A program made the position numbers and the translations under genes. The notes under the pieces are model-generated. The model was not told the origin of the DNA and ran no database searches. It saw only the letters and a list, made by a program, of their open reading frames with translations. Positions 8,492 through 18,050 of a DNA stretch of 64,000 nucleotides are shown piece by piece. The stretch is from positions 1 to 64,000 of the forward strand of contig JAFGDQ010000042.1 of the NCBI GenBank assembly GCA_016932015.1, given 5' to 3'. Source of the stretch: Spirochaetota bacterium (GTDB taxonomy: Bacteria; Spirochaetota; UBA4802; JAFGDQ01). How positions within the stretch are numbered: the stretch's first letter is position 1; each line of letters opens with the position of its first letter.

Positions 8492-9727
8492 CTATAAATT
8501 ACACTCATAATAGCCCCTGCATACATCAAAACGGCCTTGTTGTGCTCCGCCTTCCCAGAGCTGAATGATCTTGCAGTCTCTCCAGTATTTTTCGACATCA
8601 TATTCCCTTACATAGCCATAGGAGCCCATAAGCTCCATTGCTTTATTAGTTACCATTACAGCAACGTCAGCGGCATAACATTTTGCAATACTTGCCTTGG
8701 ACATAATACGATCCGAAGTTGGCGCGCCGTATATTTCCGGATGATCATGCATATAAGCTGTGGAAGTAATATAATTTCTGGCTGTTTCAATGCCGATTGC
8801 CATATCTGCTAAAATGCCGGCACAGATTGAATGCTGCCTGACAGGTTTGTCCGCTACTATTCTTTCGTCGGTATATTTTAATACTGTTTCAAACGCTGCC
8901 TGAGCATTACCGACAGCAAGCGCGCCTGTATTTATCCGTGCTGATACCACATTAGCATGTAACAACTCCGCGTCTTTCCCGGGGCCGGCTGCTCTGTATT
9001 CTTTGGGCACTCTAACATTATCAAGAAACATCGGATAGTTTTTATCCCCTTGCATTCCAGCTTTATTTTCAGGTTTTCCAAAAGAAAGACCTTCAGCATC
9101 ACCAGGCACATAGATCAGAGCAATACCCTCATCACCCAATTCCGGGTCCGTAGTGCATAGCACACAATAAACTTCAGCTACTCCGCTGTTTGATGCCCAC
9201 ATCTTCTGACCATTGATTACCCATTCATCTCCTTCTAATTTTGCTATAGTTCTGATCTTTTTCCCGTGTAATACTGGATTTTCAATATCACATCCTCCAC
9301 CTCCATGAGTTCCGCCTGGCTCTGTCATGGCAAAGCATCCCATCTTCAGCTTGTCACCGCAAAATTCCGGCCCCCATTTGTCCAATACAGTTTTATTCCC
9401 GGCAATTATTGCCGGCATAAAAGCCCATGTAGTGACCGTGGCGGCAGTCGCTATTCCGCTATCACCGCGTGCAAGTTCTTCATGCATAATTGTGGCTGAC
9501 AATATTGAACTGGAACCTCCTCCCCCATATTCAGCCGGAAAAGAAGCTCTTTGCACACCCATATCTGTCAGTCCCTGAAGTATTTTTGTTATAATTTTAT
9601 AATCCTTATCATCATCGATTTGCTGCCTTACCGGCATAATTTCTTTTTCAACAAAACTGCGGATCGCGTCCCTCATCATAGAATCTTCTTCTGTAATTAA
9701 CACATCAAGATATGGTAAATTATACAT
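8492..9727 (-). CDS. Acyl-CoA dehydrogenase
   Basis: A 411-residue flavoenzyme of normal length with a strong AAAGGAGG ribosome site. It oxidises an acyl-CoA to the 2-enoyl-CoA and passes electrons to ETF. Visible signatures are SFPAEYGGGGSSSI in the N-terminal helical domain, CFAMTEPGGTHGGGG (the TEPxxGS flavin loop, here Gly-rich), WVINGQKMWASN, and in the C-terminal domain LMGSYGYVREYDVEKYWRDC followed by IIQLWEGGAQQ, whose Glu occupies the usual catalytic-base position. No ETF or thiolase gene is near. With the metallo-hydrolase at 9978 and the Liv transporter it may belong to a catabolic set for an imported acid; the acyl substrate is unknown. Confidence 0.93.
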   Translation of the reverse strand: MYNLPYLDVLITEEDSMMRDAIRSFVEKEIMPVRQQIDDDKDYKIITKILQGLTDMGVQRASFPAEYGGGGSSSILSATIMHEELARGDSGIATAATVTTWAFMPAIIAGNKTVLDKWGPEFCGDKLKMGCFAMTEPGGTHGGGGCDIENPVLHGKKIRTIAKLEGDEWVINGQKMWASNSGVAEVYCVLCTTDPELGDEGIALIYVPGDAEGLSFGKPENKAGMQGDKNYPMFLDNVRVPKEYRAAGPGKDAELLHANVVSARINTGALAVGNAQAAFETVLKYTDERIVADKPVRQHSICAGILADMAIGIETARNYITSTAYMHDHPEIYGAPTSDRIMSKASIAKCYAADVAVMVTNKAMELMGSYGYVREYDVEKYWRDCKIIQLWEGGAQQGRFDVCRGYYECNL

Positions 9728-9977
9728 AACTAAAATACCTCCTTTATATTTTGCTGATTATCTATAAAATAAATAATCAGTTTTATCAAGCATTTTAATA
9801 TCTTTCCAAAAATGATTGCAGGTTGAGAAATAGTATTTCAGATTAGTAATTATACTAACTATTGTATTCAGAGACACATAATTCAATGAATTATTTTACT
9901 TGAGATACATAAATTATTTCTCTTGATCTCATGACCTTCAATTCCTGTACAGCCCGTATTTGATATATATTTACACT

Positions 9978-10907
9978 TTACTCCCTGGGAGGATCGCCAT
10001 CATATTTTCCGGCAGGATTCAAGAAAATTTTCCCCGGGGGTCCAGGCAGAGGAAGAAGCCAATCAGGACTGCTGTGCGGATACAACAACCTTGCCTGCCA
10101 CTGGATGCCAACATCTGCTGGCTTCATTCCTGGATATCTTTCGTATATACGGTTTACCATTTCTTCCGCTGATTTCGCCGTACTGTATACCTCATCATAG
10201 TTATCCAGATATTGAATGGACCAATCAACGCAATCGATATAAGTCCGGGTCATATCCTCCTGAACATCTTCCATTATTTGAATTTTTTCCTCATCACAAT
10301 GGCCTGGGATAAGTATTCGTGCACCAAAATCCTTAAGACGGGCAATATCTTTCCTCCAAAGGACACGACGGGAGACATTACTCTCAACGGGCCATAAATG
10401 GCAGTCATGAAAAGCGACATCCGTGGCACAGGCCACACCAATAGAAGATACCCATACAACGGAATTATTGATACTGTCCCCTTCCCAACCGTCTGATACG
10501 ATGATTTCCTCACCTTCCAGTTCCAACTTAGGCTCTGACAAGGGCATCGGTATTGTTGTCGATTTCGGGATTTCACCTGGACCGAAACGGTCAATTGCCC
10601 ACATATCGACCTTATCGTTTGAAGTGAAAACAATATCCTTAACAACACTGGGTAGGGCAACAATCTTTGCGTCCGGAAAGGCAAATTTCAGTGCAGCCAG
10701 TCCGAAATGATGATCAGGATGAAAATGGGAAATATAAATATGGGTCAACCGTTTTCTCATTGGCAGGATTTTGGATATCAAGCGATAAGAATCGCTTAAC
10801 ATTTGAGAAGCATCAATTAATATAGCATCTTTCTCTCCATAGAACAGGGTAGAATTGCTATTAAAACCAAGATAACTGTGAAGAAATACCTTAAATTTTA
10901 ACGCCAT
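9978..10907 (-). CDS. Metallo-beta-lactamase-fold hydrolase
   Basis: A 309-residue cytoplasmic protein preceded by GGGAG. The zinc motif IYISHFHPDHHFGLAAL gives HxHxDH near residues 59-65; further ligands are likely in ACATDVAFHDCHLW and ILIPGHCDEEK. The start MALKFKVFLHSYLGFNSNST and DAILIDASQMLSDSYRLI are typical of MBL-fold thioesterase or lactonase-like enzymes. The substrate is not predictable. It lies on the same strand as, and about 250 bases upstream of, the acyl-CoA dehydrogenase, consistent with a hydrolase in acyl-CoA or lactone breakdown, but the gap argues for separate transcription. Confidence 0.85.
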   Translation of the reverse strand: MALKFKVFLHSYLGFNSNSTLFYGEKDAILIDASQMLSDSYRLISKILPMRKRLTHIYISHFHPDHHFGLAALKFAFPDAKIVALPSVVKDIVFTSNDKVDMWAIDRFGPGEIPKSTTIPMPLSEPKLELEGEEIIVSDGWEGDSINNSVVWVSSIGVACATDVAFHDCHLWPVESNVSRRVLWRKDIARLKDFGARILIPGHCDEEKIQIMEDVQEDMTRTYIDCVDWSIQYLDNYDEVYSTAKSAEEMVNRIYERYPGMKPADVGIQWQARLLYPHSSPDWLLPLPGPPGKIFLNPAGKYDGDPPRE

Positions 10908-12022
10908 TGTTTTCTCCCTTCATAATTTAATTAAAAGTCAGCCGGGATTACCTTACATGCATTACGCTGTCTTCCAGTTCTTTTATCAATAAATACTCTA
11001 TTTTCCTTTTTCGTCATTTCTGTTAGTGATGGGAATTTCATTAGTAAAATTCCAAAAAGTCAACTCGATTTTCCCTTAAAAAATTAAAAAAACAGTGAAG
11101 TGAGCGGCAAAAGAACGAACCTCATTTAGCTGTATAACCTGCAGAAAGCACTTTTCAGGCTGCGGAAGTCTTGTGAAGTAGTAAGCTAAATGAAGTATTG
11201 AATATTCTTGCCTTCAACCGGAGCTTCTCTCATAGAGAAGCAAGTCAACTTAAGCTAATCACCGCAGAATTCAAAAGCGAGCTTATAAAGTACCGCGTTG
11301 TTTCCTGCCTAAAATCTTATTTATTGTTGACAATTTTATAAACTGATATTTAACTTTATTCACTAACATAAATTACTGAACGATTGAGAAAATCTGTGAA
11401 TTATACCTAAAAAAGTATATACTTTAAAAAATGGATATTACTGATTTTATTTCATCGAAAAAGATAAGAAGCTTACTTCAATCTGTTTTAAAAAACAGAG
11501 AAGTAATGACAGCACACAAAACTTTATACTATTATCATACGAATATATAGTGCTCCCAATAAATAAAAAATATTGTCCCCTTCACTTTCACTTACCCCTA
11601 TAACTTAAAACCCTTGCTTTGACCATGAATTGGAGGGAAAACAAAAATCTAACTGCTGCTAAAATAAATATCTGTTAAAGAAAAAAATTGCACCTGAATC
11701 TATAACCGTATTCCACATTAAAAAATTTTTGCAACAATCAGGTTAATACGCTGGTAAGTATTTCTAAATTAAAATTCTATGATAGAACAAATCTCATAGT
11801 TACCAGAGCCTGTAACAAAATATTGAGCAAATTAGAATGGAAAGCTGCTAATGGAAGATGATTAACCGATGCCTTGAACTGAATAAAAAATTTTTCAGGG
11901 ATATTAAAATAATACAGATTTTTATTAGAGAACAAATGCTTCGCCTGCAGGAAATTTCAAGATATTATTTTTGAACAGATACAAAATAATTTCAACTTAT
12001 GAATTTAAAAAGAGGTAATAGT
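10908..12022. other. 1.1 kb without an intact gene
   Basis: AT-rich sequence with no convincing coding frame. A 39-codon frame at 11431-11550 (starts MDITDFISSKKIRSLLQS) has no ribosome site and no recognised family. The part from 11096 to 11320 is less AT-rich than its surroundings and contains inverted repeats described separately. The rest looks like degraded sequence. Confidence 0.6.
11122..11241. repeat. Cluster of inverted repeats in the non-coding stretch
   Basis: TCATTTAGCT (11122-11131) pairs perfectly with AGCTAAATGA (11184-11193). Just after it GCTTCTCT (11223-11230) pairs perfectly with AGAGAAGC (11234-11241) across a 3-base loop. Between the outer arms CCTGCAG and CAGGCTGC give further pairing. 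This could fold into a multi-branch RNA or be the remains of a mobile intron; I could not match it to a known RNA family. Confidence 0.4.
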
Positions 12023-12523
12023 ATGAAACTGGAAGGAAAGTCAGCACTTATTACCGGAGGAGGTACAGGAATAGATGCGGCAATTGCGAACAGGTTTATT
12101 AAAGAAGGAGCTAAAGTTTGTATTCCCGGTCGCAGACAGGAAATGTTAGATAAAATTGCAGATTCATTTCCTTCCGGCACCATTACAACCTGTAGCAGGG
12201 ATGCATCAAAAAACGAAGATGCTGCACGTATGATAGAAACAGCTGTTTCTTTCGGAGGAGGAATTGATGTACTTGTTAATAATGCCGCTACAAGTGCTCA
12301 GGGACATGTAGGAGAGCTGAGCAGAGAAGTATGGGAAAAAGGGCTGAGTATTAACCTTACCGGCCCATTTTTATTAATGAAGGCTTCCGTTCCGTTAATG
12401 ATAAAAGCAGGCGGCGGTTCAATAATCAATATTGCTTCTGTTGGAGGATTACGATGTCTGCCGGGTATGCCTGCTTACTGCAGCTCAAAGACAGGACCGC
12501 TTAGAAGAGGAGATGTTATGTAA
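12023..12523 (+). pseudogene. 3'-truncated short-chain dehydrogenase/reductase
   Basis: Starting at the ATG after AGAGG, 166 residues of a classical SDR are readable: MKLEGKSALITGGGTGIDAA, then VLVNNAATS, INIASVGGL and AYCSSK. Two things are wrong. The coenzyme loop reads TGGGTGID where the family has TGxxxGIG, so the third Gly is Asp. After the catalytic YCSSK motif the sequence leaves the family pattern (TGPLRRGDVM) and stops, about 80 residues short of the usual 250. I infer loss of the substrate-binding half and a non-functional enzyme. It lies upstream of livK on the same strand. Confidence 0.8.
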
Positions 12524-12744
12524 TAAGGCGAATTGCCCGAACTTTATTTTTTATTTATATTCAGGCTTAAATTTTATTTCAGTAAGAGTATACTTATTTT
12601 CAATTTAAGTATTCTGAGAAAAAATTCTCAAAACTTTTAATTAAAATAGGGAGAAACTGAAAAAATAGGACTGATTTACGGAATACCCTGCATATCGTTT
12701 TTTCAGTCACTTCTTATATCACTTTTAAATATAGGAGGTAATGT

Positions 12745-13953
12745 ATGAAACGAAAATTCTTTATTAGCATGGTATTGCTACTATTGGCAGTGTTGACTGT
12801 TGCAAGTTGCTCCAAATCAAAGTCACCATCAGATGAGAAGACCATAAAGATTGGTGCTCTATGGGCTTTGACCGGATGGTGGTATTCAGCCTACGACAAT
12901 AGTATTATGCGTATGACTGAAGCTGCTGTGGATATGATTAATGAAGATGGCGGTATTACTGTTAAGGGTGAAAAGTATAAGATAGAGCTCGTAATCGAAG
13001 ATACCCAAAGTACATTTGACGGAGTCACTGCCGCTGCAAACAGGTTAATTCATGAAAAGGGAGTAAAACTAATTGTCGGGCCAAGCGGTTTTTTTGTTTC
13101 ACCAGCAACACCAGTAACTAAATCGGCTGACGCAATGATGATAGTAGGCTGGCATCTCATGATACCGGGTGAAATAGATTCAAGTACACCTTATAACTTC
13201 GGGACATCACAAGGCCAGCTACCTAAGGATATCGCTATTATCAAATCCATGAGGCGTGACTATCCTAAAGCAAAAAGGCTTGCTGTTGTTTCCTCAGATG
13301 ATGGCTCCACACCATTTATAATCCCAAAGGTTAATTATTATTTAAAAGAAAACGGATTTACGCGTGTCGGAGATCTTATTAAATACCCGGACGAGATGGA
13401 AGATTTCAGCCCGATTGTAGCCAGAATTCTTTCCTTAAAGAATTATGATGCAGTATTTATTGAGAAAGCCCCCCCTCCAGCACTGGCTGCCATGGTCAAG
13501 GGACTAAGAGAAAAAGGTGTTAAAGTGCCCGTATTCACAGCTTCACCTATTTCAACTCACGAAGTTTCTGTAATGATTGGCACGGCCGCAACAGAAGGCG
13601 TACGTACAACAATTGACACTTATAACGATCCAAATATGACATCTGTAATGAAAGAGATGTCCGAACGCGTGGCTGAAAAATACGGCAAAGACTTCCCCAT
13701 GAGTTTTCAATGTGCCGTCGGAGTATACCTATATAAGACTCTTATTGAAGCTGCCCAGAGTTTTGAACCGAAAGACCTGAAAAAACAATTTGAGTCAATG
13801 GATGAAATTGACACTATTTACGGGAAAGCTCCAATTTGCGGAGAAAAATTTTTCGGGATTAAGCACATAGTTGCTCATCCAATGCCCATACAAAAATTCG
13901 AGGGCGGTAAAGCAATACCTGCTAAGTGGGTAGAAGTTGGTACTATTCCTTAA
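12745..13953 (+). CDS. livK: Branched-chain amino-acid-type ABC transporter substrate-binding lipoprotein
   Basis: A 402-residue protein with a strong AGGAGG site. The signal MKRKFFISMVLLLLAVLTVA ends in SCSK, a lipobox Cys at about residue 22, so it is anchored and captures ligand outside the cytoplasm. The periplasmic-binding-protein type 1 fold shows in IKIGALWALTGWWYSAYDNS, MTEAAVDMINEDGGI, VKLIVGPSGFFVSPATPVT and YDAVFIEKAPPPALAAM. It heads livKHMGF. Liv-type systems outside enteric bacteria also carry aromatic acids, amides, urea or short acids, so the ligand is open; the acyl-CoA dehydrogenase nearby favours a carboxylic acid. Confidence 0.9.
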   Translation: MKRKFFISMVLLLLAVLTVASCSKSKSPSDEKTIKIGALWALTGWWYSAYDNSIMRMTEAAVDMINEDGGITVKGEKYKIELVIEDTQSTFDGVTAAANRLIHEKGVKLIVGPSGFFVSPATPVTKSADAMMIVGWHLMIPGEIDSSTPYNFGTSQGQLPKDIAIIKSMRRDYPKAKRLAVVSSDDGSTPFIIPKVNYYLKENGFTRVGDLIKYPDEMEDFSPIVARILSLKNYDAVFIEKAPPPALAAMVKGLREKGVKVPVFTASPISTHEVSVMIGTAATEGVRTTIDTYNDPNMTSVMKEMSERVAEKYGKDFPMSFQCAVGVYLYKTLIEAAQSFEPKDLKKQFESMDEIDTIYGKAPICGEKFFGIKHIVAHPMPIQKFEGGKAIPAKWVEVGTIP

Positions 13954-13980
13954 TTTAACAACTCTGTTTCACAAAATTAA

Positions 13981-14032
13981 TCCTTCAGTAAGAGTGGGCA
14001 AATTTTGTCTTAAACTCACACTTACTGAAGGA
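13981..14032 (+). other. Stem-loop between livK and livH
   Basis: TCCTTCAGTAAG (13981-13992) and CTTACTGAAGGA (14021-14032) form a perfect 12-bp stem, extended by GTG/CAC with one bulge on each side. No T-run follows, so it is not a classical terminator. Such structures after a binding-protein gene usually protect the upstream mRNA or attenuate read-through, giving more LivK than membrane subunits. Confidence 0.7.
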
Positions 14033-14120
14033 TAATGATCAGACTATAAATTATAAACGGCATTTAAGTCTAAAAGAGCAGCAGACTTTCGTCCGGCTTA
14101 TCAAAAGGAAATAATATTAT

Positions 14121-14984
14121 ATGGAACTGGTAATAACAACAATAATTAATTCATTGATACTATGGGCAATGTACATCCTGACAGCGCTTGGTTTTGCCTT
14201 TCTGTTTAATATGCTGCGAATATTTAATCTGGCTCATGGTGCTATATATATGATGGGTGGCTATATTTGCTATTATCTGACTATGGGCATAGGATTAAAT
14301 AACTGGCTGGCCTTATTAGTAGCAACAATTTTAATTGCCGCATTTGCCGTATTCCTGGAAAGATTTTTGTACCGACGTTTTGCAGGAAATTTCAATCACA
14401 TTGTAATGGTATGTGTCGTAATAGTTGTAGTTTTACAGACAACTGTAAATATTATGGTGGGAGACAGAAGATTGGCAATTCCACAATTCGCAGAGGGAGT
14501 TTTCAAGCTTGGAGCTATTTCCGTAAGTTACGAAAGACTTGTAACTCTGGCTGTTGGAGCTATCTTACTTGCAATTGTATTGTTTTTTGTAAATAAAACC
14601 CGTATAGGACAACAAATGCGGGCTGTCGCCCAAAATAGAAGAGGAGCTATTTTACAGGGAATCAATATTCACCGCATATCCGCTATTGCTTTTGCCTTAG
14701 GTTGTGGCATGGCCGCAATAGCCGGGTGTTTAATGGGTGCTTATTTACGGTTAAGTCCTTTTATGGGCGACTTTATGCTGGTTAAAGTCCTTATTATATT
14801 TATGCTTGCCGGGGCTGGCAGCATTGGCGGAGTAATTATATCAGGACTAATACTTGGAGTATTGACTGCTACATTGCCTGTACTGGTAAGCGGCGCTGCC
14901 AGCGATGCAATTATAATTGGTATAGTAATCATACTTTTAATCATCCGGCCTCAGGGTTTCTTTGGTTATGAAGTAGAAATGTAA
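14121..14984 (+). CDS. livH: Liv-type ABC transporter permease LivH
   Basis: A 287-residue inner-membrane protein with about eight hydrophobic segments. Family marks are LGFAFLFNMLRIFNLAHGAI near the N-terminus (LNLAHG-type motif), MRAVAQNRRGAILQGINIHR in the cytoplasmic coupling loop, and GAGSIGGVIISGLILGVLTA near the C-terminus. It forms the translocation path with LivM. Start preceded by AAAGGAAAT. Second gene of livKHMGF, 167 bases after livK with a stem-loop in the gap. Confidence 0.92.
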   Translation: MELVITTIINSLILWAMYILTALGFAFLFNMLRIFNLAHGAIYMMGGYICYYLTMGIGLNNWLALLVATILIAAFAVFLERFLYRRFAGNFNHIVMVCVVIVVVLQTTVNIMVGDRRLAIPQFAEGVFKLGAISVSYERLVTLAVGAILLAIVLFFVNKTRIGQQMRAVAQNRRGAILQGINIHRISAIAFALGCGMAAIAGCLMGAYLRLSPFMGDFMLVKVLIIFMLAGAGSIGGVIISGLILGVLTATLPVLVSGAASDAIIIGIVIILLIIRPQGFFGYEVEM

Positions 14985-15002
14985 TATTCACAGGAGAGAT
15001 TT

Positions 15003-16004
15003 ATGCATAATAACAAGCAACCTTCAATAACCGACAAAAAGAGTATTACCAGATACGGTATCATAGTCGGAATAGTAATCGTCGCGACGCTGTTGCCGAT
15101 TATAGTTAACTCTCCTTATATTTTGCATCTACTGATAATTACCTTTATTTATATGATAGCCGCAGTCAGCCTACGCACCATAACCATCTCAGGCCAGTTC
15201 CCCCTTGCTCATGCCGCTTTTATGGGCATCGGGGCATATCTGTCCAGTATTGCCTCAAAATGGCTTGGAATGCCTCCCCTGCTTTCCATACCGTTAAGTG
15301 CACTGGTAACGATGGGAACAGGTATGCTGATAAGCTTTCCGTTCTCCAGGCTGCGATCATTATATTATGCTATAGGCAGTCTTTTCTTTGGTATAGGGGT
15401 AGTTTATATCATTTATGCAGGCGGAACTATTACCGGCGGTTATAACGGGCTGTCCGGCATCCCGGCCCTGTTTCCAGGTGCTGCCTCTAAAATGCCTTAT
15501 TACTATTCCTTCCTGGGAATAGCAATATTCACCATGATCGCCCTGTACAGGTTTGAGATTTCAAATATAGGTGTTATTTTAAAAGCTGTTTCGCAATCGC
15601 ACATAGTCGCCTCAAGTGTCGGCATTAATGAAGGCTGGTACAGAATAATGGTAGTTGGAGTGAGTTGTTTTTTCGTAGGATTGGCAGGAGCAGGTTATGC
15701 TCATTACAATATGGTAATCTCTCCATCATCATTTAACTTCATGGCAACATTATGGTTGTGTATGTATGTATTAATCGGCGGTATCGGGAGTTTTGCCGGC
15801 CCCATAATCGGGACCATTATTTTATTTTTAATTCCTCAGTTTGCACGTGATTTAAAAGAATTCACTCCTTATTTATCTGCCCTTCTCTTGCTAATTGTCC
15901 TGTTCTTAATGCCCAAGGGCTTAATAAGCCTGCCCAATATAATATACTCATTGTTTTTAAAACATAGGAAGGAGAAAATAATAACCCATGTTTCTGGAAA
16001 TTAA
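15003..16004 (+). CDS. livM: Liv-type ABC transporter permease LivM
   Basis: A 333-residue inner-membrane protein with a short polar N-terminus and about nine hydrophobic segments. Typical LivM segments are FPLAHAAFMGIGAYLSSIAS, ILKAVSQSHIVASSVGINEG (coupling loop) and VLIGGIGSFAGPIIGTIILF. Preceded by AGGAGAG, 18 bases after livH, and its last 17 bases overlap the start of livG, which indicates translational coupling. Confidence 0.92.
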   Translation: MHNNKQPSITDKKSITRYGIIVGIVIVATLLPIIVNSPYILHLLIITFIYMIAAVSLRTITISGQFPLAHAAFMGIGAYLSSIASKWLGMPPLLSIPLSALVTMGTGMLISFPFSRLRSLYYAIGSLFFGIGVVYIIYAGGTITGGYNGLSGIPALFPGAASKMPYYYSFLGIAIFTMIALYRFEISNIGVILKAVSQSHIVASSVGINEGWYRIMVVGVSCFFVGLAGAGYAHYNMVISPSSFNFMATLWLCMYVLIGGIGSFAGPIIGTIILFLIPQFARDLKEFTPYLSALLLLIVLFLMPKGLISLPNIIYSLFLKHRKEKIITHVSGN

Positions 16005-16749
16005 TGGATTAACCAAACTGTTTGGTGGACTGGTCGCAGTTAACGGTTTTAACATGTATGTAAATCAGAGGGAAGTAGTAGGCTTAATCGGACCTAACGG
16101 AGCGGGAAAAACTACTCTCTTTAATTTGATAACTGGTATAATCAGGCCAACCAGTGGTAGGGTAATATTTATGAATGAAGATATTACAGGTAAAAAGACC
16201 CACATGGTTGCCAGAAAGGGGATAGCAAGGACATTTCAACTTAATCCTCTCTTCGGTGATTTCACTGTATTACAAAATATATCAGCATCATTCCACCTAA
16301 ACCCAAGATCAAGTCTTATTGATATGTATTTCAACACCAGAACTCATCGTCGGAATATGGCTTTTATTAAAGAGAAATCTATGGAAATCCTTAAATTAGT
16401 AGGTCTGGAAAAAATAAAAAATGAATTAGCCGGAAACCTTCCTCATGGATATCAGAAGATGCTGGGCATTGCCAGAGCTCTGGCTGTCCAGCCAAAACTG
16501 CTTTTATTAGATGAACCCATTGCCGGCATGAATCCCGATGAAATCAAATTTACCATGGACGGAATCAAAAAAACGCAGCAACAGGGAACAACCATTGTAG
16601 TTGTCGAACATAATATGCGTATTATGAATTTATGTGATAGAGTAGTAGTCATTAACTTCGGGCAGAAAATCGCTGAAGGTTTGCCCGCGGAAGTGAGAAA
16701 GAACCAAGAGGTAATTCAGGCATATTTTGGTGGTGATCATAATGCTTAA
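15988..16749 (+). CDS. livG: Liv-type ABC transporter ATPase LivG
   Basis: A 253-residue ATPase. Walker A is GPNGAGKTTLF (near residue 37), the signature loop is LPHGYQKMLGIARALA (LivG proteins commonly have LPYG here rather than LSGG), Walker B is LLLLDEPIAGMNP, and the switch His is in VVVEHNMRIMNLCDR. It hydrolyses ATP with LivF to drive transport. It overlaps livM by 17 bases and livF by 8. A decayed paralogue lies at 7466-7600. Confidence 0.94.
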   Translation: MFLEINGLTKLFGGLVAVNGFNMYVNQREVVGLIGPNGAGKTTLFNLITGIIRPTSGRVIFMNEDITGKKTHMVARKGIARTFQLNPLFGDFTVLQNISASFHLNPRSSLIDMYFNTRTHRRNMAFIKEKSMEILKLVGLEKIKNELAGNLPHGYQKMLGIARALAVQPKLLLLDEPIAGMNPDEIKFTMDGIKKTQQQGTTIVVVEHNMRIMNLCDRVVVINFGQKIAEGLPAEVRKNQEVIQAYFGGDHNA

Positions 16750-17446
16750 AGCTAAAAATATAACTGTTCATTATGGTAAATCTGTAGCACTTAATAATGT
16801 CTCATTAGAAGTTGATGAAGGATCGGTTGTAAGTATAATCGGAGCAAATGGAGCCGGGAAAAGCACCATACTTAAAGTATTATCAGGCCTGGTTCCTCTG
16901 ACTTCCGGGGAGATATGGTTTTTCGATCAGCAAATAGACAAGCAGGAAACCATTGACATTGTTAAACTGGGCATCGTCCACGTCCCGGAGGACAGATGGC
17001 TTTTTCCTCATCTCACTGTCCTGGTAAATCTTCAGCTTGGGGCTACTTTACAAAAAGATAAAATTGAAATTAAAAAGACCTTACAGAAAGTCTATAACCG
17101 TTTTCCCAGACTCTGGGAAAGACGCAATCAAAAGGCAGGCACCCTAAGTGGCGGAGAACAGCAAATGCTGGCAATAGGTCGTGGACTAATGGCTAAACCA
17201 AAGCTTCTTCTTCTGGATGAGCCTTCAATAGGGCTTGCACCAATAATAGTTGAAAAGTTAGGCGATGTCATTGAGGATATCAATAAAGAAGGAGTCAGCG
17301 TACTTCTTGTTGAACAAAATGTTCCGCTCGCATTAAGGGCAGCAAGTAGAGGGTATGCCCTGCAGATAGGCAGGATTGTTCTTGAGGGAAATATTGAAAA
17401 AATTAAATCAAGTGATATTATTGAAAAAGCTTATTTAGGTGAATAA
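16742..17446 (+). CDS. livF: Liv-type ABC transporter ATPase LivF
   Basis: A 234-residue ATPase when started at the ATG at 16742, which overlaps the end of livG by 8 bases; a longer start at 16727 adds only MVVII and is less likely. Walker A GANGAGKSTIL, LivF-specific VPEDRWLFPHLTVLVNL, signature LSGGEQQMLAIGRGLM, Walker B LLLLDEPSIGLAP and VLLVEQNVPLALRAA are all intact. It closes the livKHMGF operon; no obvious terminator follows, and the next stretch is a decayed SDR on the other strand. Confidence 0.94.
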   Translation: MLKAKNITVHYGKSVALNNVSLEVDEGSVVSIIGANGAGKSTILKVLSGLVPLTSGEIWFFDQQIDKQETIDIVKLGIVHVPEDRWLFPHLTVLVNLQLGATLQKDKIEIKKTLQKVYNRFPRLWERRNQKAGTLSGGEQQMLAIGRGLMAKPKLLLLDEPSIGLAPIIVEKLGDVIEDINKEGVSVLLVEQNVPLALRAASRGYALQIGRIVLEGNIEKIKSSDIIEKAYLGE

Positions 17447-17495
17447 ATACTGAGAGCTATCACTTACCTCTATATTATAATTTTAAAAAAAATTA

Positions 17496-18050
17496 TTATT
17501 CTTCAAATAATCCGGACAACCAGACGGAAATGTTACCATGAAAGGATGTAACTGCCATCAATGACTTGTGTACGGTGCCTGTGCCCATAGCAACCGCAGG
17601 AGAAGCCAGATATACCGCTATGGCATCGATCTCGATCGACTCGCCAAATCTGTGGGCAGGTGCAGGGACTCATCGGTTGTATTTTGTTAACAACAAAAAA
17701 ACGACTGAAGTAATGTAAAAACCGATCCGCCTCTACCGGCATCGTTCGTCTGTTCTCCTCCTTCTTCGGTCATATAGAGTGTGCCGTTGAGATATGTATT
17801 TACATCATTGTCCCATTCAGTCAGCTCTTAGTCTATGTCCAGCAATTAACGGAAGCAGGATATACCCGCATCATTGAAAAAAATATTAATATCGCATAAG
17901 GAATCAACTGTCTGTACGACAGCTTTTCGAATATTAACCTTCATAATGATAATGCGAAAAAATTATACTTGCTGCCGAAGGTCTGAAATTCCCATAGCAC
18001 TACAACCTTGTTCACAGCTTCTATATCCAGAATAAAAATACGCAGGATTT
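17496..18050 (-). pseudogene. Decayed short-chain dehydrogenase, many frameshifts
   Basis: No open frame of length survives, but joining minus-strand frames recovers SDR wording in the correct order. KVNIRKAVVQTVDSLCDINI then FFNDAGIS (family: NNAGIS) lies near 17850-17941. ELTEWDNDVNTYLNGTLYMT (family: xxxEWDxxxxVNLKGTFxxT) lies near 17745-17810. GESIEIDAIAVYLASPAVA then MGTGTVHK (family: PEEIAxAVxFLASPxAxxxTGxV) lies near 17550-17640, ending in FEE and a stop at 17496-17498. Stops and shifts separate the pieces. The base composition of this stretch is also less AT-rich than its neighbours. It is a relic, not a gene. The upstream limit is approximate. Confidence 0.65.

Noticed and set aside
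11096-11320. Group II intron or retron RNA
   Set aside because: Some wording suggested an intron, but I could find no domain V-like hairpin, no 5' GUGYG boundary and no reverse transcriptase, so I only report structure.
17533-17742. A 69-codon minus-strand frame as a gene
   Set aside because: It is an out-of-frame reading of the SDR relic; the neighbouring frames carry the recognisable SDR wording.
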